DNA of 64,000 nt, taken from the NCBI GenBank assembly GCA_050084515.1, contig CM114272.1, positions 52,018,001 through 52,082,000 of the forward strand, given 5' to 3'. The notes beneath the pieces were generated by a model. The model searched no databases, had not been told where the DNA came from, and saw only the letters and a list, made by a program, of their open reading frames with translations. A program made the translations under genes and the position numbers. This document shows, piece after piece, positions 1 through 14,085 of this stretch; position 1 is the first letter of the stretch; each line of letters starts with the position of its first letter. This DNA is from Blasia pusilla (taxonomy: Eukaryota > Marchantiophyta > Marchantiopsida > Blasiales).

Positions 1-343
1 AGATCTAAATAGCCAAGAGTACAAAGTGATCTGATTCATAAAGATGATTGTCGATCGAGATCTTCTTCGAATTCCTTGGTTTTCTCGACTTTCTCATTAT
101 GGCAATCTCCCTTGTACTACGATATGTGCCCTCACTATCTCGCACTTAAGGTCTTAACAACCAAATTGACCTCTCATATTAAATATAGATTAACTTGAAT
201 GAGAGAAACCCACATGGAATAATGACACTCTTTCTACAAGTGGAAGTTGCTCTCTCGTGCAATACAAGTGTATCAACCATACAACATTATGAGTGATTGT
301 CCTCTCATCAGCAACTTGAAAACTTGGAAGATGAATCTCAAGG

Positions 344-442
344 GAGTTTTTAACTAGGTTTCACCAACACTTATATTATGTGGAACCAACCATGGATGAC
401 TACAAGAGAGCCAACAAAAATTTATATGTTGTAATGAAGTAA
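344..442 (+). pseudogene. possible retroelement gag fragment
   Basis: A 32-codon open stretch (no start) ends in TAA at 440-442. It contains the peptide PTMDDYKRANKNL after FHQHL. The gag of element A has FQHLEGPPMDDYHEF at the matching place, so this may be a scrap of a related gag gene. The match is short and flanked by stops, so chance similarity is quite possible. Confidence 0.2.
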
Positions 443-2175
443 ACTATAGCAAACCAGAATGTCAAAATGAGGAAAAGAGTGTCCATACATAATCTTATCT
501 TCACATTGAAGCAAGACATCAAAAGATAGTCGAGAGAGCCACAAGATAATGAATTTTCATAAGATAATCTTTAAGGCCATTTATGGACAATTTGCTACCC
601 CAAAAGGGCTCATGACAGACAATATGGCTCCATATAATGTCTTAAATTCTTGTCCAACTCAGCTTCTAAGCTTACCCAGTCGAATCTTGTGATTTAAATG
701 ATTGGTTCTTCTCATGGGATATTGAGGGAGAAAATAAGAGTTTCCATTAAAGTTAAATATATAGTTATTTATAATTAAGAATGATTCATTCCATGAAATT
801 GGATTATAAAAAAAATCAGTAAAACTCCTATGAAGAGAAATATAATTGAAAAATTTAGAGTGAGAAATTAAAAAAATAACTCAATAATAATCTAATTTAT
901 TTGAATAACACTTTTAATTTTTTTTATTATATTCATAAATTATGTATTTTTATTTATAACATTTAAGGATAAGAAAGAAAATCGCTTCTTTAACTTCTTA
1001 ATTCCATGTCTCTCTTATTTAGAAACTAGCTAGTGCTTGTGCTATGCACAAATGATAGTCCAATTTTTAAATGCCTCCAATCTTTATTCTTGTCCTTAAT
1101 TGAACCCCTTCTCTTAAAGTGACATGTGTCAACATGATAAAAATCCTTATAGGACATGAGTCAACACCTAGCGTGAAGCGCGAACAGATGCTGTGGGGCT
1201 TCCGCGCTTCTTCCTGCATAACCCGCAGACAAAACAAATTGGCCAGACAAAAGAAGGAGAAATGCTTAAACTAAGGAGGGTTTCCGCTGACCCCATACTC
1301 TTTTAATTATATAAATATTAAAGATACACAAATTTTTTGCTTCCTATTTCTTTTCTGTGATTCTTAATTTGTAATAGAGTTATATTCTCTTTCCATGTCA
1401 TAGAGAGGTTTTAATATTGAATATGGCTGTAGAGTTTCACAATACTATGAAGTACAAGAGTGGTTTATTGTAAAGATAACAACCTCACTTAAAATTTACA
1501 CAAGAAATAAAATATGTTATGATTAAATCTAAGTATATAACGTTAGATTCTAAGTAAAAAAAGAGAGTAGAATTTCCATCTACACCATGAACATGTACAA
1601 GGAAAAAGCGCAAAGAAAGGGAAAATATTACACAAGAACATGTATGAGAAGGAAAATTTTATGTATTGAACATATGGGCCAATTATGCTAAAATATAGTC
1701 TCGTGCATGTTACTTCAAAGATTAATGTTGGTTTTGTCTAGGAAGTTTCATTATGGTGAAATAGAAGAGTTGTTGAAAGTAAAGTTACAAGTTTTATTGA
1801 AATGTGAAAGGATCCCTATTTCATGCTTTTCATTTTAAACATATCTACACAATAATTAGATTCTTAAATGAAAATAATGAAGGAGAACAACTCCCACCAT
1901 GGAGAATGCACAAGGATAGGTTAAAAACGGAAAAAGCACTAAGAAAAGGAATAGTCTATGTATTCAATATGCTAGTTGATCGAGCTATATGATTAGCCAG
2001 TTGGACTCAATCTTAGACATAGTCTTTTTCAATGTCATGGAGAAGTTTTCATATTGGTTATGACGAAGGAATCTTGCATTAAGGCGAAGTAGAACATCAC
2101 TTTATAGTAAAGTTAAAAGTTTGACTTGAAATATGAAAATAGCCTTAAACAACATGAATCTTCTTGCAAATAGCA

Positions 2176-2177
<2 letters not shown>

Positions 2178-2245
<68 letters not shown>
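2178..2245. repeat. (TC)n microsatellite
   Basis: About 34 uninterrupted TC dinucleotides in AT-rich DNA. The serine-leucine open frame across it is a by-product of the repeat and not a gene. Confidence 0.97.
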
Positions 2246-2248
<3 letters not shown>

Positions 2249-5200
2249 TTTTGGATTTAAGCCTTCTAAAATTTAAACTTATTAAATTGAACTTATGTAT
2301 CATTCTAGATTTTTTGGATACTACAAAATTATTCAAGCTTGAATTGTAAAATTTTGCATACACTAAATCCTTACTAAGTATTATTACATTCCTTGATTAA
2401 GTGGATTTGAAGAGAAAAACCCCACTATGAAATACATGTGGAAAAAACATGAAGAAAAAGAAAAACATAAGGTACTTAGAATACATAAGGAAAAAACACA
2501 AAAAAGGAAAAACTGTGTATTTAAAAAGCTAGTTGGATTATATGGTTGGGTGATTGGGCTAATTTATAGACACAAAGGACCATTAAATTGAAGATACAAA
2601 ACCTATGATAAAAGAAACATCCTTTTTTAGAACTCAACTATTACACATCCAATTGGTCTGATTCACTATGAGATTCAAAAGTATAATTCTATTTATTATG
2701 AACCTTAAGTATATCTCTCCTGATCTAGAAGAGGGCCCACATTCATCCATAAAGAGAATAGTTCAATAAAGGTTTCTCTTTTGTTCCCGAAGGTTTAAAG
2801 TTCAAGTGGATGCATAATCATCTTTAGTAGCATGATCCATCTAGTTTATTCACATCCCCATGAGACCCCATTTGCCACATTTGCTGTAGTTGGTGAATAA
2901 TGATTATGCTAAAAGAACCAACATAGGAGTAAAAAAATTATTGGAGAGACAAAGATTTAACTCCATTGCTTATACATAATATGCAATCTTTACTATTATT
3001 TATGTTAGAGGTTAGGAAATAAAAAAGATTCTTTGGACTTCATGAGTCCATTTTCCAATTCCCAAAATTTTCATCCTTTTTCAAATTTAAATTAGTGAGT
3101 GTAAGATTCTCTCACTAAAATTTTAAATTTTATTATTTCAAATTTGAGACTTTGTGGCTAAGTCTCAAAATTAATCTATACAAGTTGCCATTAAGTTTTT
3201 CCTACATTTTTTTAATATTGAATATGCATAACTTATATCATAAACTATTGTGAATGAAAATATTTTTCTTCCATCGTAAAAGAATTGCAAAAAGCTCAAT
3301 CTGTGACGTCCATGCGAGTGGGAACCTAAAAAGTGAGTCATGATCATGAGTCAAAGGAGGAGTGATCTTGGTGACAACTGTGAGAGACACCAAGGTGAAA
3401 ATCAAACTAGCTAGTCACAAGATTGGGGAAAACGTATGGAATCTCGGTGGACTACGCCGTGAGACATCAAACTAGTTGAGACAAACCCAAAAGTCATGAG
3501 ATGAGGCTTGATATTGCAAAGGATCAAGGATTAACTTCGGGGAGTAATCATAAGATTCATTTGAGAAACCAAAGCATAACATTGGAGTATGTTGTGAGAC
3601 TAATACTAGTTAAGATGGAAACTTGGGTTGAGACTAGTCTTAGGAGAAAAGGAGCCAAGATACTTGGGAGGATATAGGATGATTAAATATGGATGGAAGA
3701 GAATTAAATGGAGTTCCTTGTCAAGGGCGATTAGCTCCAAAATTGTGAGTAGTAGAGATGGCCAAGGGAGCTATGAGACAAGTCATGAAATAGAAACGAT
3801 AACAAGACTAACTATAAAATTCCAAATGGTAGGAGTTAAAAATAGTGCTAGCCATGAGATACACCAAACATGGGGCAAAGGATCCAAGGAGGATTTAGAG
3901 AAGTGTAGAGAGGGAAAATTTGTTGTGAGACTTGCCCAAGTCATATGGGTGGTTAACTAGTCAAACACACGAATACGATATAAGATCCACATTTGGATTG
4001 AGGGCCAAAACTAAAGGTAGATGAAAAATACCTCGAAAATTGAGAATCCCCTAAAGAAGCCCATAAGTACCTAAAGAGAGGCAATCTCTAACTTCCTACT
4101 TTCTCAAGACTTTAAATCTGAAGTTAACAATGTTTTGTGTTTGGCAATATTTTAGGTTGTGAGCTAGGATAGTTGTTGCATTGTGGCTTGGCCGCTTGGA
4201 TGAGGAAAAAGGGAGATCGGTTAAGGGTTTGGTTAAAGGCTACCTAGGAACACAATATGCACTTAGTGAGACTCCACAACCAAACCCGCACAATATCTTC
4301 TCTAAATCTTCCTCATAGAACACATAACTAGTTGGCCTAGGCTCTCGAGATGTAACTAAAGTCTTCCTCACATAAGGCTTAAAATAAGAGTCATTCTGTG
4401 GGGCTTCAAATTTGAAAGAGGAGTAGAGGAGCATTTCTACGATGACGATCTATTGCATATAAATTTTTTTTTGAATATCATGTCTCCTTCTTCTAATTTA
4501 AAAATTAATTCTTATTAATTTTTTGTGGTTATAACATTCTAACATTATTTTTACGTCTGATTTTTTAAATAAAATTTTGACGAAGAAGTTTTTTAATTGC
4601 ATGGAACATTAAGCTAAAATCTATAAAATTATTCAAAATAAGGGTTAAGGAATATAAAGCTCTCTATGAATGCAACATGCCATTTTAAAACAATCTTACA
4701 ATTAAGTGAGTAAGATAATAATTTTGGTTGTTACTTGACATATATTAGATTCTAACAAAAATAATGATTTTGGAGTAGAAAAATAAATTTGATTTTTTTA
4801 TGTGACTGAAAAAAGTAAGGGATAGTTACGGCCTGTATAAGTTCTCGTTGTTTTTTTTCCCCGGCCATCTAGATTATCCACGTGTCTTATGCACATATAT
4901 GTTAATTACTTTCTTCTCCACCTGTCTCAAACGCCGCGCACTCGTTTTCAATTCAAATTTCCATTTTTTTAAAGTGTTCAAATATTTAACATGAAGGGAA
5001 TGAAAGGTAGGGAATTTTGAATACTAGAGGGGAAAGAAGAAAGAGATACTTTTCTAGCAAGGCAAGGAAAGAGAGAACACAAATTTAAAACAAGAAAGGG
5101 TTTCATGAGGATTTTTTATATTTATTTTTAAAGAAGAGAAGGAGATATGGCGTTGGAGGGTGTCTTTCGTTCAATCCACATAGATAGAGGAAAATGGGTC

Positions 5201-6498
5201 ATTTATGGAGATTCAAGGAGGGTTCCTATCATTCCAAAGGCGACCAAATAGCCAATTTTCATCTTAGTCCCTAACTTATGATGGAAAATGATAGGTAGAG
5301 AGAGGAATGGAGAAAAGATATGGAGGGACCTCCTCCATTCAAAGAATAGAAGAATCAATTTGATAAATATGGGAATGACTTTGATTATTATAGGATAGAG
5401 AGAATATCTTAATACTTATCCTTAGATAACTTAGACTCCATTTTCGAGTCAATCAAGTTAAAGATCAATTGGAATCTATGAGAGTCAATTTGGAGTTCTT
5501 AAGGATCAACTAAAATAATGATGGACAATTCAAAACACTCCCGGTGAAGTGGAAGAGCTGCTAGTTTCATAAGATTCTTTTTTGAAAGAATTACTCTCAC
5601 TAAGTAAGAAAGAATGAATAGACTGATCCACTAGCATCCCCATGTGACAGGGGATAAACATTTTAGTATATAAAATAGAAACAAAAATATTTCATACAAT
5701 GAATTTAATTTCGGATCGTAATATTTGTCGTCCATACTCTTTAATATATATTATTATTGAACGGTGTTTTCTTGATTTGCAAACACATCTCTATTTGACA
5801 TGTGACAACTAATACACGTTACTGACATTAAATAAAATAAATAAAATTTTGTGTGCAATATCGTGAGTCCCCCCGCATGCTATACAAAATTTCTTCGAAC
5901 ACCTTTTGATTTCCGGGCATGGCATGTTACTAATTTAACTTATTGAAATCGGTAATAACATATGACAAAAGCGCAAGAAGTTAATTCGGGAGAGCTTCGG
6001 GAATTCAGAATTGCATACGCTTGAATTAGGAGACACAAGAAGAAGATTATGAGGGACCAGAAAATGCGGTTAGTCCTGCGGCGGAGCCTGTGGGCCGTTC
6101 GATGAACCATCCACCGCCGGTGAGTGTCGAAACTGCGCCAGTTTAACTGGGCACGCACAGGAGCGTCCATTCAACTGCATCCGAACCCGAGCGAGAGCGA
6201 GCGTCGACTTTCGTTACTGTCCCAGCATTACTTGGAGAGCGGACTCATGACGTGGCGGGCCTCCTTGAAGCTTTCCAAGTCGGTTGGTCGTCCTTGGGTT
6301 CCAGCTAGCTATGTATGGAATGCCCGGAAGCAGTGAGCCCAGCTACCGGCTCCACCCACTCGCCCGTCCGCCCGCCCGCCCACCGGCTGGCTGGCTGGCT
6401 GTCCGACAGCGCGGGCGATCTGGGATCCGAACTGAACGGAGTGACGAAGTAGCTCGTCGGTGGTGGTCCCGTTTCACGCCATGCACGCACGGCGTAAA

Positions 6499-6508
6499 GT
6501 ATATAGAG
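6499..6508 (+). promoter_or_regulatory. TATA-like element upstream of XTH gene 1
   Basis: The decamer GTATATAGAG lies 310 bases before the XTH1 start codon. The same decamer occurs, in gene orientation, about 375 bases before the start of XTH gene 2. Retention of the same core in two otherwise diverged upstream regions favours a real TATA box, which would imply a 5' leader of roughly 280 bases. No transcript evidence is available. Confidence 0.45.
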
Positions 6509-6817
6509 TTTGTCAGCCTCATTGGGGCATCACAGTGTCCGAGTCCGGTCCTTCTCACAGATCCCTGGGAGGAGGAAGGAGAGCACTTGCGGGTGTGAAA
6601 CGCGGACGCACTGGAGCTGTACTCTGCAGTCGTGATCTAATCTGAGCTGAACAGAGCTGAGTTGAGTCGAGGGATCGGGATTACTCGCAAGTTCTGGGAG
6701 GGTGGCTCAGGATCGTTTTGTTGCCGTAGGGTGGCCGGACAGGACAGTCTGCAATTGGAGAGCGTATCGCGATAAACCTGTGCTACATTTCGCTCGAGGG
6801 CGCAGATTAGGATTGTC

Positions 6818-8279
6818 ATGATGGCGAGCTCTTCTTCCGCCGGGAAGAGCGTTGCAGGCCTCGTGTTGCTGTCAATCGTATGCGGGAGTTTGGTGTGTGC
6901 GAATGCGCAGAAGATCCCGCCCACTAGCAGCGGCTCCTTCACGTCGGAGTATCTAGTCACCTGGAGCCCGGATCACGTCCGCCAGACGAGCGATGGTGGC
7001 GTTCAGCTCACGTTGGACCAAAAGGCTGGTATGTCTCTTCTTTCTCTTCCTCACTCTCTCTGCAACACACGTTTGTGCCTGCGAATGTGCGCATTTCGAG
7101 TGTTTTGGTCACTTCGATGTGTCACCCACTGATCGGTGTGCACAAATCCTCCGCGGATGGTCTGCAGGTTCAGCGTACGCATCGAGGGACATGTACACAT
7201 TCGGTTATGTCAGTACCCAAATCAAGCTCGTGGGTGGGAACTCAGCTGGAACTGTCACCGCTTACTACGTAAGTTTTCACGTGTAGACGACCTCGTGAAT
7301 TTATTGCGAATCGTGTGTGCTGTTCCTGGGCACGTCCGGTGCTGTCCCGCCTCCGGTTCGTCTAGGATTGGAGATTACGCGAGCTAGCCGGCGCGAGAGG
7401 TTTCACATTGTATTAATCAGTTCACTGAGACCAAGTGCTTTTGTTCCCCTGCAGCTGTCGTCCGACATGAGCGCGAGTAATCACGACGAGTTGGACTTCG
7501 AGTTCTTGGGAAATGTATCCGGACAGCCTTACATTCTGCAAACCAACGTGTTCGTCAATGGGGTTGGTGCCCGGGAGCAGCGTATCTATCTTTGGTTCGA
7601 CCCAAGCGCAGACTACCACACTTACTCTGTTCTGTGGAACAAGCAGATCATCATGTAAGCTTTACTCACTCCTAGCTTTGTGAAAGATCACTAAGACTAG
7701 AAAGTTGTTCCTTTAACACCTTCAGTTTCAAATGTAGAGGATCTTGGTTCAGCCACTGAGCTCGACAAGTCTCCAGATTTCTCGGGCATTCCGAGTCTCT
7801 CACACAGCTGTTCGTCAAATGTGAGAGCTTTTGCACGATTCCATGAACTGATTATTGGAGTCTACTCCTTCACCTGTGTCCGCGGATTCAGATTCGCCGT
7901 CGATGAGAGGCCCATTCGAATTTTCAAGAACAATGGACACTTGGGCGTGGACTTTCCTATGAACAAACCCATGGGAATCTACTCGAGCCTCTGGAACGGT
8001 GAAGAGTGGGCTACCCGCGGTGGAATCGACAAGATAGACTGGAGGCTGGCGCCTTTCATCGCTTCTTACAAGTCCTTCACCATCGACGCTTGCAAAAATT
8101 CCAACGGAGCAGGGGCTTGCACCAATGCCAACGGCTGGTGGTCAGGCGCCGCCTACCAGAATCTCGACGCGCAGTCCCAAAACGAGCTCGCTTGGGTGAA
8201 GAAGAACTACATGCTGTACGACTATTGTACCGACACACAGAGATACCCTCAAGCTCCTCCGGAATGTGCCACGAACTAG
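6818..8279 (+). CDS. xyloglucan endotransglucosylase/hydrolase, gene 1 (4 exons)
   Basis: Glycoside hydrolase family 16 enzyme that cuts and rejoins xyloglucan chains in the cell wall. Exons by splice sites and homology: 6818-7028, 7168-7268, 7455-7654, 7892-8279. Introns are 139, 186 and 237 bases with GT/AG ends. The spliced product is 299 residues, a usual XTH length. Residues 1-30 form a secretion signal (hydrophobic [16 protein letters not shown]). The catalytic motif DELDFEFLG is at 115-123: E116 nucleophile, D118, E120 acid/base. A glycosylation sequon NVS follows at 124-126. The XET C-terminal domain has four cysteines (238, 247, 283, 296), enough for the two family disulfides. The start could be Met1 or Met2. 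A possible AATAAA signal is at 8798. All key residues are present, so the gene looks functional. Whether it is mainly a transglucosylase or a hydrolase cannot be told from sequence. Confidence 0.93.
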
Positions 8280-11200
8280 TCGATTCTGCGACCCAATTTT
8301 TCCACTTCGTATTCGAATCAAGGGCTGCCTGGACAACTCGACCATCGAGGATCCAGCCTACATACTTCTATATATTGTAAAGTGTTGAGTGATCAGATAC
8401 CTTAGCTGTATTTATATGTAGTGTTTGTTTGGAGAACGATACAACTCGCCGGACTCGCGCAAGCAATGGAGCTCTACGAGGTCGGATGAGTACTTACCGA
8501 TCTGCCATTGTACTTGAGAGTCTTACGCGAAAGCGAAATAGTACTTCCGTATCGATGCATATAGCTCGCTCGCAGCAGGATGCACGAGTTGATGATGATC
8601 ACAAACATTCCGTAATGGAGGAGTTCTTCATCAACTGCATAGGATTTTTTCTGAAAGCTGGATCGATGAGAGTTTAATCAAGCAAGTTAGTCGTACCAAA
8701 CCAATTCATTAGGACTGGAAGAAGTTTACGGAGTGTCGGCTCGCTAAGCGAGCACTATCTTCCATCCCCCGACATTTCGTTTCATTTTACGATTCTGAAT
8801 AAAGCGGAGGACTCCCACCTCACTCCTCCTTCGCCCGCATTTTGATTCTCGACGAGTGGAATGTATGTTGGGATTTTTTCTGAATTTCGAGAGAGCGGCA
8901 GGAAAGCGCGCCTTTCACCGATGAATGTGCAAAACTATGGCCTTGACTTTGGCTGCATCGATGTTCATTTCCTATATGACTGTATTCTTCACCAAAACCG
9001 GGAATGTGCGGGTTTCCTCGCGCAAATGACGTGGAAACAAATGTCGTACATTCCAACAGACTGAGCTTCACATGATTTGAACTCCGTGGAGACGGTTGGT
9101 TTCTTTCATGGTCTGCGTATAGAACCGCTGCCGGAGACAGCTTTCTTGAAGTTTCTTCTCGGTGACGAGACACGGCTGTCCCGATTCTTGCGCCTTGTAT
9201 TTGTTGACCTATAATCCGAAGTTTGTCAGACCTGAGGAACTCTCAAGGCCCACACAATCTCCAGATTTTAGACCCTCGCTAGATAGGATACATTGGTACA
9301 CTGGGAGAAAGCTCGGGACAGCTGTCTGTTTCTTCTGGAAGAGGTTGACCGGCGCACTTAAGAATCAAGGGACCGCTCAAGTCAGTTATTAATTAATTAC
9401 CTCCTCTACACTTTTGCGGAGCGCATTAGCTGAGACGATTAGCACCGAGTGCCCGACACCGTCGATGATACCTGACGTGGACGCCAGGCCCTCCGTGGAA
9501 CTTCGCAGCTCAGAATTTCCGACATTCCCAACAAGCGAATCAACCGTGACCGTGACTTCATTTCAACCGCAACCTGGCCCACTTAGTAGTAATCATAATT
9601 CTTTAAGAATTGCTGATATTGTTTCTGTTGTTGAGTTTAATCCGCCCCCGATGTATACTTAATCCCCTCTTTTGTTTTTCCAATGGATTTTATTGAGTTT
9701 ATGTCTCTATTCATCTTTTCCTCAAGTCTAAGTCTAATGAGAGTTGGGCGAGCCGGTCGACTCGCGACGTCCAACCCAAATGCTGCTTCACTGTTGGACA
9801 CTGGAGTTAGGACGGCTGCTGCGGCCGCAGAACTTTGTGAGGTTGAGTGCACAGTCTTGTACATGTATCCCTAGGGTGGGCAGTAGCCGCAGGACAGGCG
9901 GCGCATTATACAGAGGCGCTGAGAGGAAAAAAGGCCGACCGGACCGAAAACTGGTCTGAAGTCTGAATCTCGTGCATTTAACCTCCAAAAGCAGTTAATT
10001 ATTGCCCCCCGTGGACGCCTCGCCTCGTTTGCGGTGGGCCGGTGTCGCGAACGAATATCTGGATTCATAGGAGGCCCAAAAAAGTCGATATTCTGGGAAA
10101 TCCAAGGCGAGGGGCATTTCCAACTTGAGATTGTAATAATCGTCACCATCGCAATCACTGAACCGCGCATTGGTATGTGATGATCCTACGCTCACGGCCG
10201 AAAGATATTGCGTGTCGCGGTGAGCTGCTTCTCACCTCTTACTTTTCTCAACTAGTCTGCGGCCCTCTCAGAGGAGACGGTAATTAGTGAACACGCGTGG
10301 ATAGCCTAGATAAGAAGGGAGGGGGGAGGGGGAAAGGAGTGTCTGTAGAGGCCGTAAGAAGAGGTTTTTTCACTTGCCCGTACGATCGTACCCAGATCTC
10401 TTAGGTAACCTTTCACGTTGGAAAGATTGAATGTCGTTTGTGGGTATGGGAGAATCATACCAGCAATGCTCATGGGAGCGCAGTTCGCCAAGTCCCGCGA
10501 GTTTACTAGCGAGTGACTCTGGGGGGCTTCGGAAAATTGCACAAGGGAAACTTGTAACGGGTTCTGCAACGGACAGAAAGAAGGTGGACACGAGTTGAGA
10601 AAGAAAAGTGGAATTTTTCATCGTCTTACTCGCTTTGCACCATCGACCGTCCGGTTTATGGCCGCATGCTAGACCCGACACAGCGTCGTGAAATCCGGCG
10701 ATATCACTGACTGCAGCTGCAAAGTGCAAACCAGTTTCATGCACTTGTCCTGCGGCATCTCGTGTTCGTCCGCGTAGGGATTCGCTCGTCACAACTCGTA
10801 CGTTCTCGCACACCGGCTACATAACTCGCGATTAATCATCTGGGGGAAAAAATAAAAACTCATCGAATGCTTCCTCTGACTTCGCCCGCTGAGGGAGGAG
10901 TCCGGGGACTCCGGGCTCGACCCGGTTGACCACACCGACTTTCAACTCATGGAGGAAATTCTGCAGCTCGCTGACAACTTTTCAGATTCCATGCCTCCTA
11001 CAAAGTTCGCGCAGCGTTCCTCCGCAGCTCCGCTTCGACCGAGAAACGAGTCATTATTATTGACCACTGACAGTCCGTCGAGTCACTAATGCGGTGGACA
11101 CTGTTGATTTCGACTGATACCTTTGGAGGGGCCTGCCCTCGCGACCCCAAACGCAAGTGGGAGCGAACGCTCACAACAACGGTACTACCTGTACCACAGT

Positions 11201-11340
11201 CGTTGCAGTTTGAGTGGGACTTTATGTCGTTGGGAAGCTCACCAGTAGGTGGGCAAGTGCTTTCCAACCATGTTCTCAGCCCTTGTATTGTCCTGACTGC
11301 TCTATCTGCACCCACAATAGAAAGAAATATTAGATGACGC
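8280..11340. other. GC-richer intergenic DNA downstream of XTH gene 1
   Basis: Contains the XTH1 3' region and then about 2.5 kb with no recognisable coding sequence. Open frames here are short and overlap on both strands without domain-like content. It shares the higher GC of the XTH1 island and looks like non-repetitive host DNA. Composition drops back to AT-rich near 11.34 kb. Confidence 0.5.
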
Positions 11341-13609
11341 AGACAAACGAAAGAAATGTGAAAGTGGACCTAGGTATCTTAACCTAGGAGTGCCTTTATT
11401 TGGTACCCATAAATATTTACTAGGAAAGATAAACGTGTAAGGGGAGATTTGTATCATTTGTATTGAAAACGGTGGAAAGTTTTGTATGGCATTCGGTTTT
11501 CTGAATCTGAATCGGAAACACGAGTAAGAGATGGCATAGATTATTTGGGTTCATGTGGAGGGCTTCATTGTTAGGCTTATAGGTGGAAGGGTAGGTATGC
11601 TTGAGGGAAGATTATTAGAAGGAGAAGGTTCACTTGATGATTGAAGAATGATTGGTAGAAGGAGAAGACCTACATGTACAATCAACTCTACTTCCCTCTT
11701 CCCAAGACACCTCAATACAATGCTTGAGAAAAGATCAATGGAGATATTTTTGAACTTTTCCCAACTTTGGCTGTTTTGGTGTGGCAAAGAAGACCCATAT
11801 ACTCACTGATTTTTGGCGAGTGATTCACGAATGTAGACAGAAATTTGAAAATTCAACCGATTAGGTGAACACGTAATCCGAATTCTCACCAATCATAGAA
11901 AAATATGACTACAAGGAGGAGGTTTGCCTCGTGATGTATGAACCTTAGAAGGAGAAGAACCACATGCATAAAGAATCCTATTTCCATAGAGATCTAAGAT
12001 ATAATGTGTTACATGTTTGATGTGAGTATGCAAACTAGAGTGTGGCCTATCGTGCGCCTACATATCGCTACACAAAGTACATGGCTGTCACTAATCAATA
12101 CGCACAAATACTAGCCTAACTCAATCATCCACCGAATATAATCACGGAGGCAAGTTGTCACTAAAATATCTTCACCCTTGGTTTTGACTCATTTAGAGCC
12201 AAAACCAAGATCATATGAGGAATAATAAGTTCCTCGTATCAAAGTGTCACATAGGAACTTATCGTTTGACTATAAAAGACGTGACAGAGGAGCTACCAAA
12301 ATATCTCCAGCTTCACCTAAAAGCTCTCCAAACTTTGAGCTTTGAAGGAAGAAGACTTAGTTGTAGTCCCATAGGCTCAATTGGTTGCGCACACCGTAGG
12401 TAGTTAAGAAATTTCCAAGCGTTAATCGGATCGAGTCTTCCCAATTACGTAGTGTCTCCCTAGGAAGTCTCTTCCTTGAGCATTGATCAATCTCCCCAAG
12501 TTGCTTGCCTAAACCAAAGCGCGTCTGTTAATTCCTCATAGTGTGTCCCTTAGCTCAAACTTAAACACGGCCAAAAACCCATCACGGTTAGTTCCAGGTT
12601 CAAGGGCTTGAGCCAGTGCAGAGGGAGAGTGTTCCCCCCTATGGGTACTTTTGGGGTTCTATGGGGAAACCCCACCTTCCCCATTCTTTCCATGGGGCCC
12701 TTGGTTTTGACCCTCAACCTCAATCCAAATGAGGTTCGTGATCGGCGGACCAATGTTTGACTAGTTATCCATCGAGATGGCTTGGTAGAGGCTTCTTGTA
12801 GCCTATGCAAATCTCATATCTCCAAACGCATCTTGGATCTCGAGCTCGGATCCGTATATGCATGTGTCTCATGCTAGCGACTATCTTCACTGCATGTTCG
12901 ATATCTTATGGTTGTCTTGTTGCCCTTTGCATTTTGTGACTAGTCTCATGGAGTCTCGCCCATCTTGACTATTCACATGTTCCTTGCTTCTTTCCCTTGA
13001 CTTGGCGCTTGGCTCGAAGGTTCCAAACCTTGCTTCACTTGGTTTTGTCCTCTTGAGTAGCTATGCCCTTTTCTCACCTAAAGCTAGTCACAAGATACAT
13101 GTGCGTCTCACTAAGTGTTAGTCACATGGCTGGTTTAGCCTCCCTTCTTAGTATTGTGACTAGATAGTCTAGGTTGCAACTTTGGTAGGTCACACCAAGG
13201 TCTTCTTCCTTGGACCTGCAATGTGACTCGCTTCTCGGATCTCCCACTAATATGGGCGTCATAGACTTAGCTATTCATAGCGACATAATACTAATGCTTT
13301 GCCTTGTTAAAGTATTAGGTTGTGTGTATTTCTTCAACCTCAATTTAATTCTATTTTTTCATTCCCCAAAATAATTTCTACCCTCTATTTCAAGTACACT
13401 CTCACACATTTAATTATATTCATAAAATCTTAGTACCAAAAGAGTTAAAAATACCTACACAAGAAAACAAATCTTCTAATTATAATCCATTTATATTCAC
13501 ATGGATATTAGGATTAAAGAGTATAATTTTTCTATGAATATCAATGCCAATGCTTGTGCACGTTATAATACCACCGAGATGCATTGCTAAAAATAAGTAG
13601 TGTCAAAGG
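11341..13609. other. intergenic DNA left of retroelement A
   Basis: No gene recognised. It holds repeated words (agtcacaagat, gtctcatg, gtgactag) also seen around 3.3-3.9 kb, so part is probably decayed repeat. The last 250 bases are very AT-rich and end at the terminal CA (reverse strand) of the LTR at 13610. Confidence 0.45.
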
Positions 13610-14083
13610 TGTCGTGCGAATCCACATCGTCATACAACATACATTGCTGACATACCATACTCACATACATACATAACATAGACGAGAGCATCCACAAACA
13701 CAAGTGTACCACAACTGAAATCCGTGAAAGACCTACTGTCATAAAACACGTATAGAATCACATACAATCGAGTCAAACCCACTCCACGATGGGAGAATCG
13801 AGGTCGAAGCTTGAGGGAACCACCATAGCCAAGAGCTCTACTCACTATCAAGGCTAACTCCCAACGCAACATGCTCAATTCAAAGAACTAATTGTTCTTT
13901 GAGTGCACTCCACACTATATCCTCCAACCTAAGAGCGGGCCCTATTGGAAAAGTCACCCTCAACTTAGTAACCCCCAACCCTATGTATGAAACCGCATCT
14001 CTACCTAGACACTACGGCCCTACATAAGGTATGGCCTCTACTAGCACACTATACTCTATGACATAATCCGTATGGTCATGACA
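13610..14083 (-). repeat. complete LTR (copy Y), reverse strand
   Basis: Read on the minus strand it starts TGTCATGACCATAC at 14083 and ends GATTCGCACGACA at 13610, giving TG...CA termini over 474 bases. Its reverse complement matches, over most of its length, the LTR at 23515-24045. The last 107 bases are nearly identical to 14086-14191. It sits at the 3' side of element A in A's orientation but is separated from A's polypurine tract by the 106-base LTR tail at 14086-14191. Confidence 0.8.
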
Positions 14084-14085
14084 GC

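Larger units (their letters stand above)
1..5900. other. AT-rich intergenic DNA, no gene recognised
   Basis: AT-rich sequence with short open frames only, none resembling a known protein. Parts (about 3300-3960) are rich in short recurring words such as gtcacaagat and catgag. Similar words recur near 12.8-13.2 kb, suggesting shared decayed repeats. The composition changes sharply to GC-richer DNA at about 5.9 kb, before XTH gene 1. Apart from the (TC)n tract and a weak gag-like fragment listed separately, I see nothing to annotate. Confidence 0.6.

Noticed and set aside
2164-2349. Leu/Ser-repeat open frame
   Set aside because: It is translation of a (TC)n microsatellite followed by AT-rich DNA; no protein evidence.
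7317-7658. Longer frame reading through the second intron of XTH gene 1
   Set aside because: The upstream part has no XTH similarity, and a CTGCAG acceptor at 7449-7454 restores the family sequence in phase.
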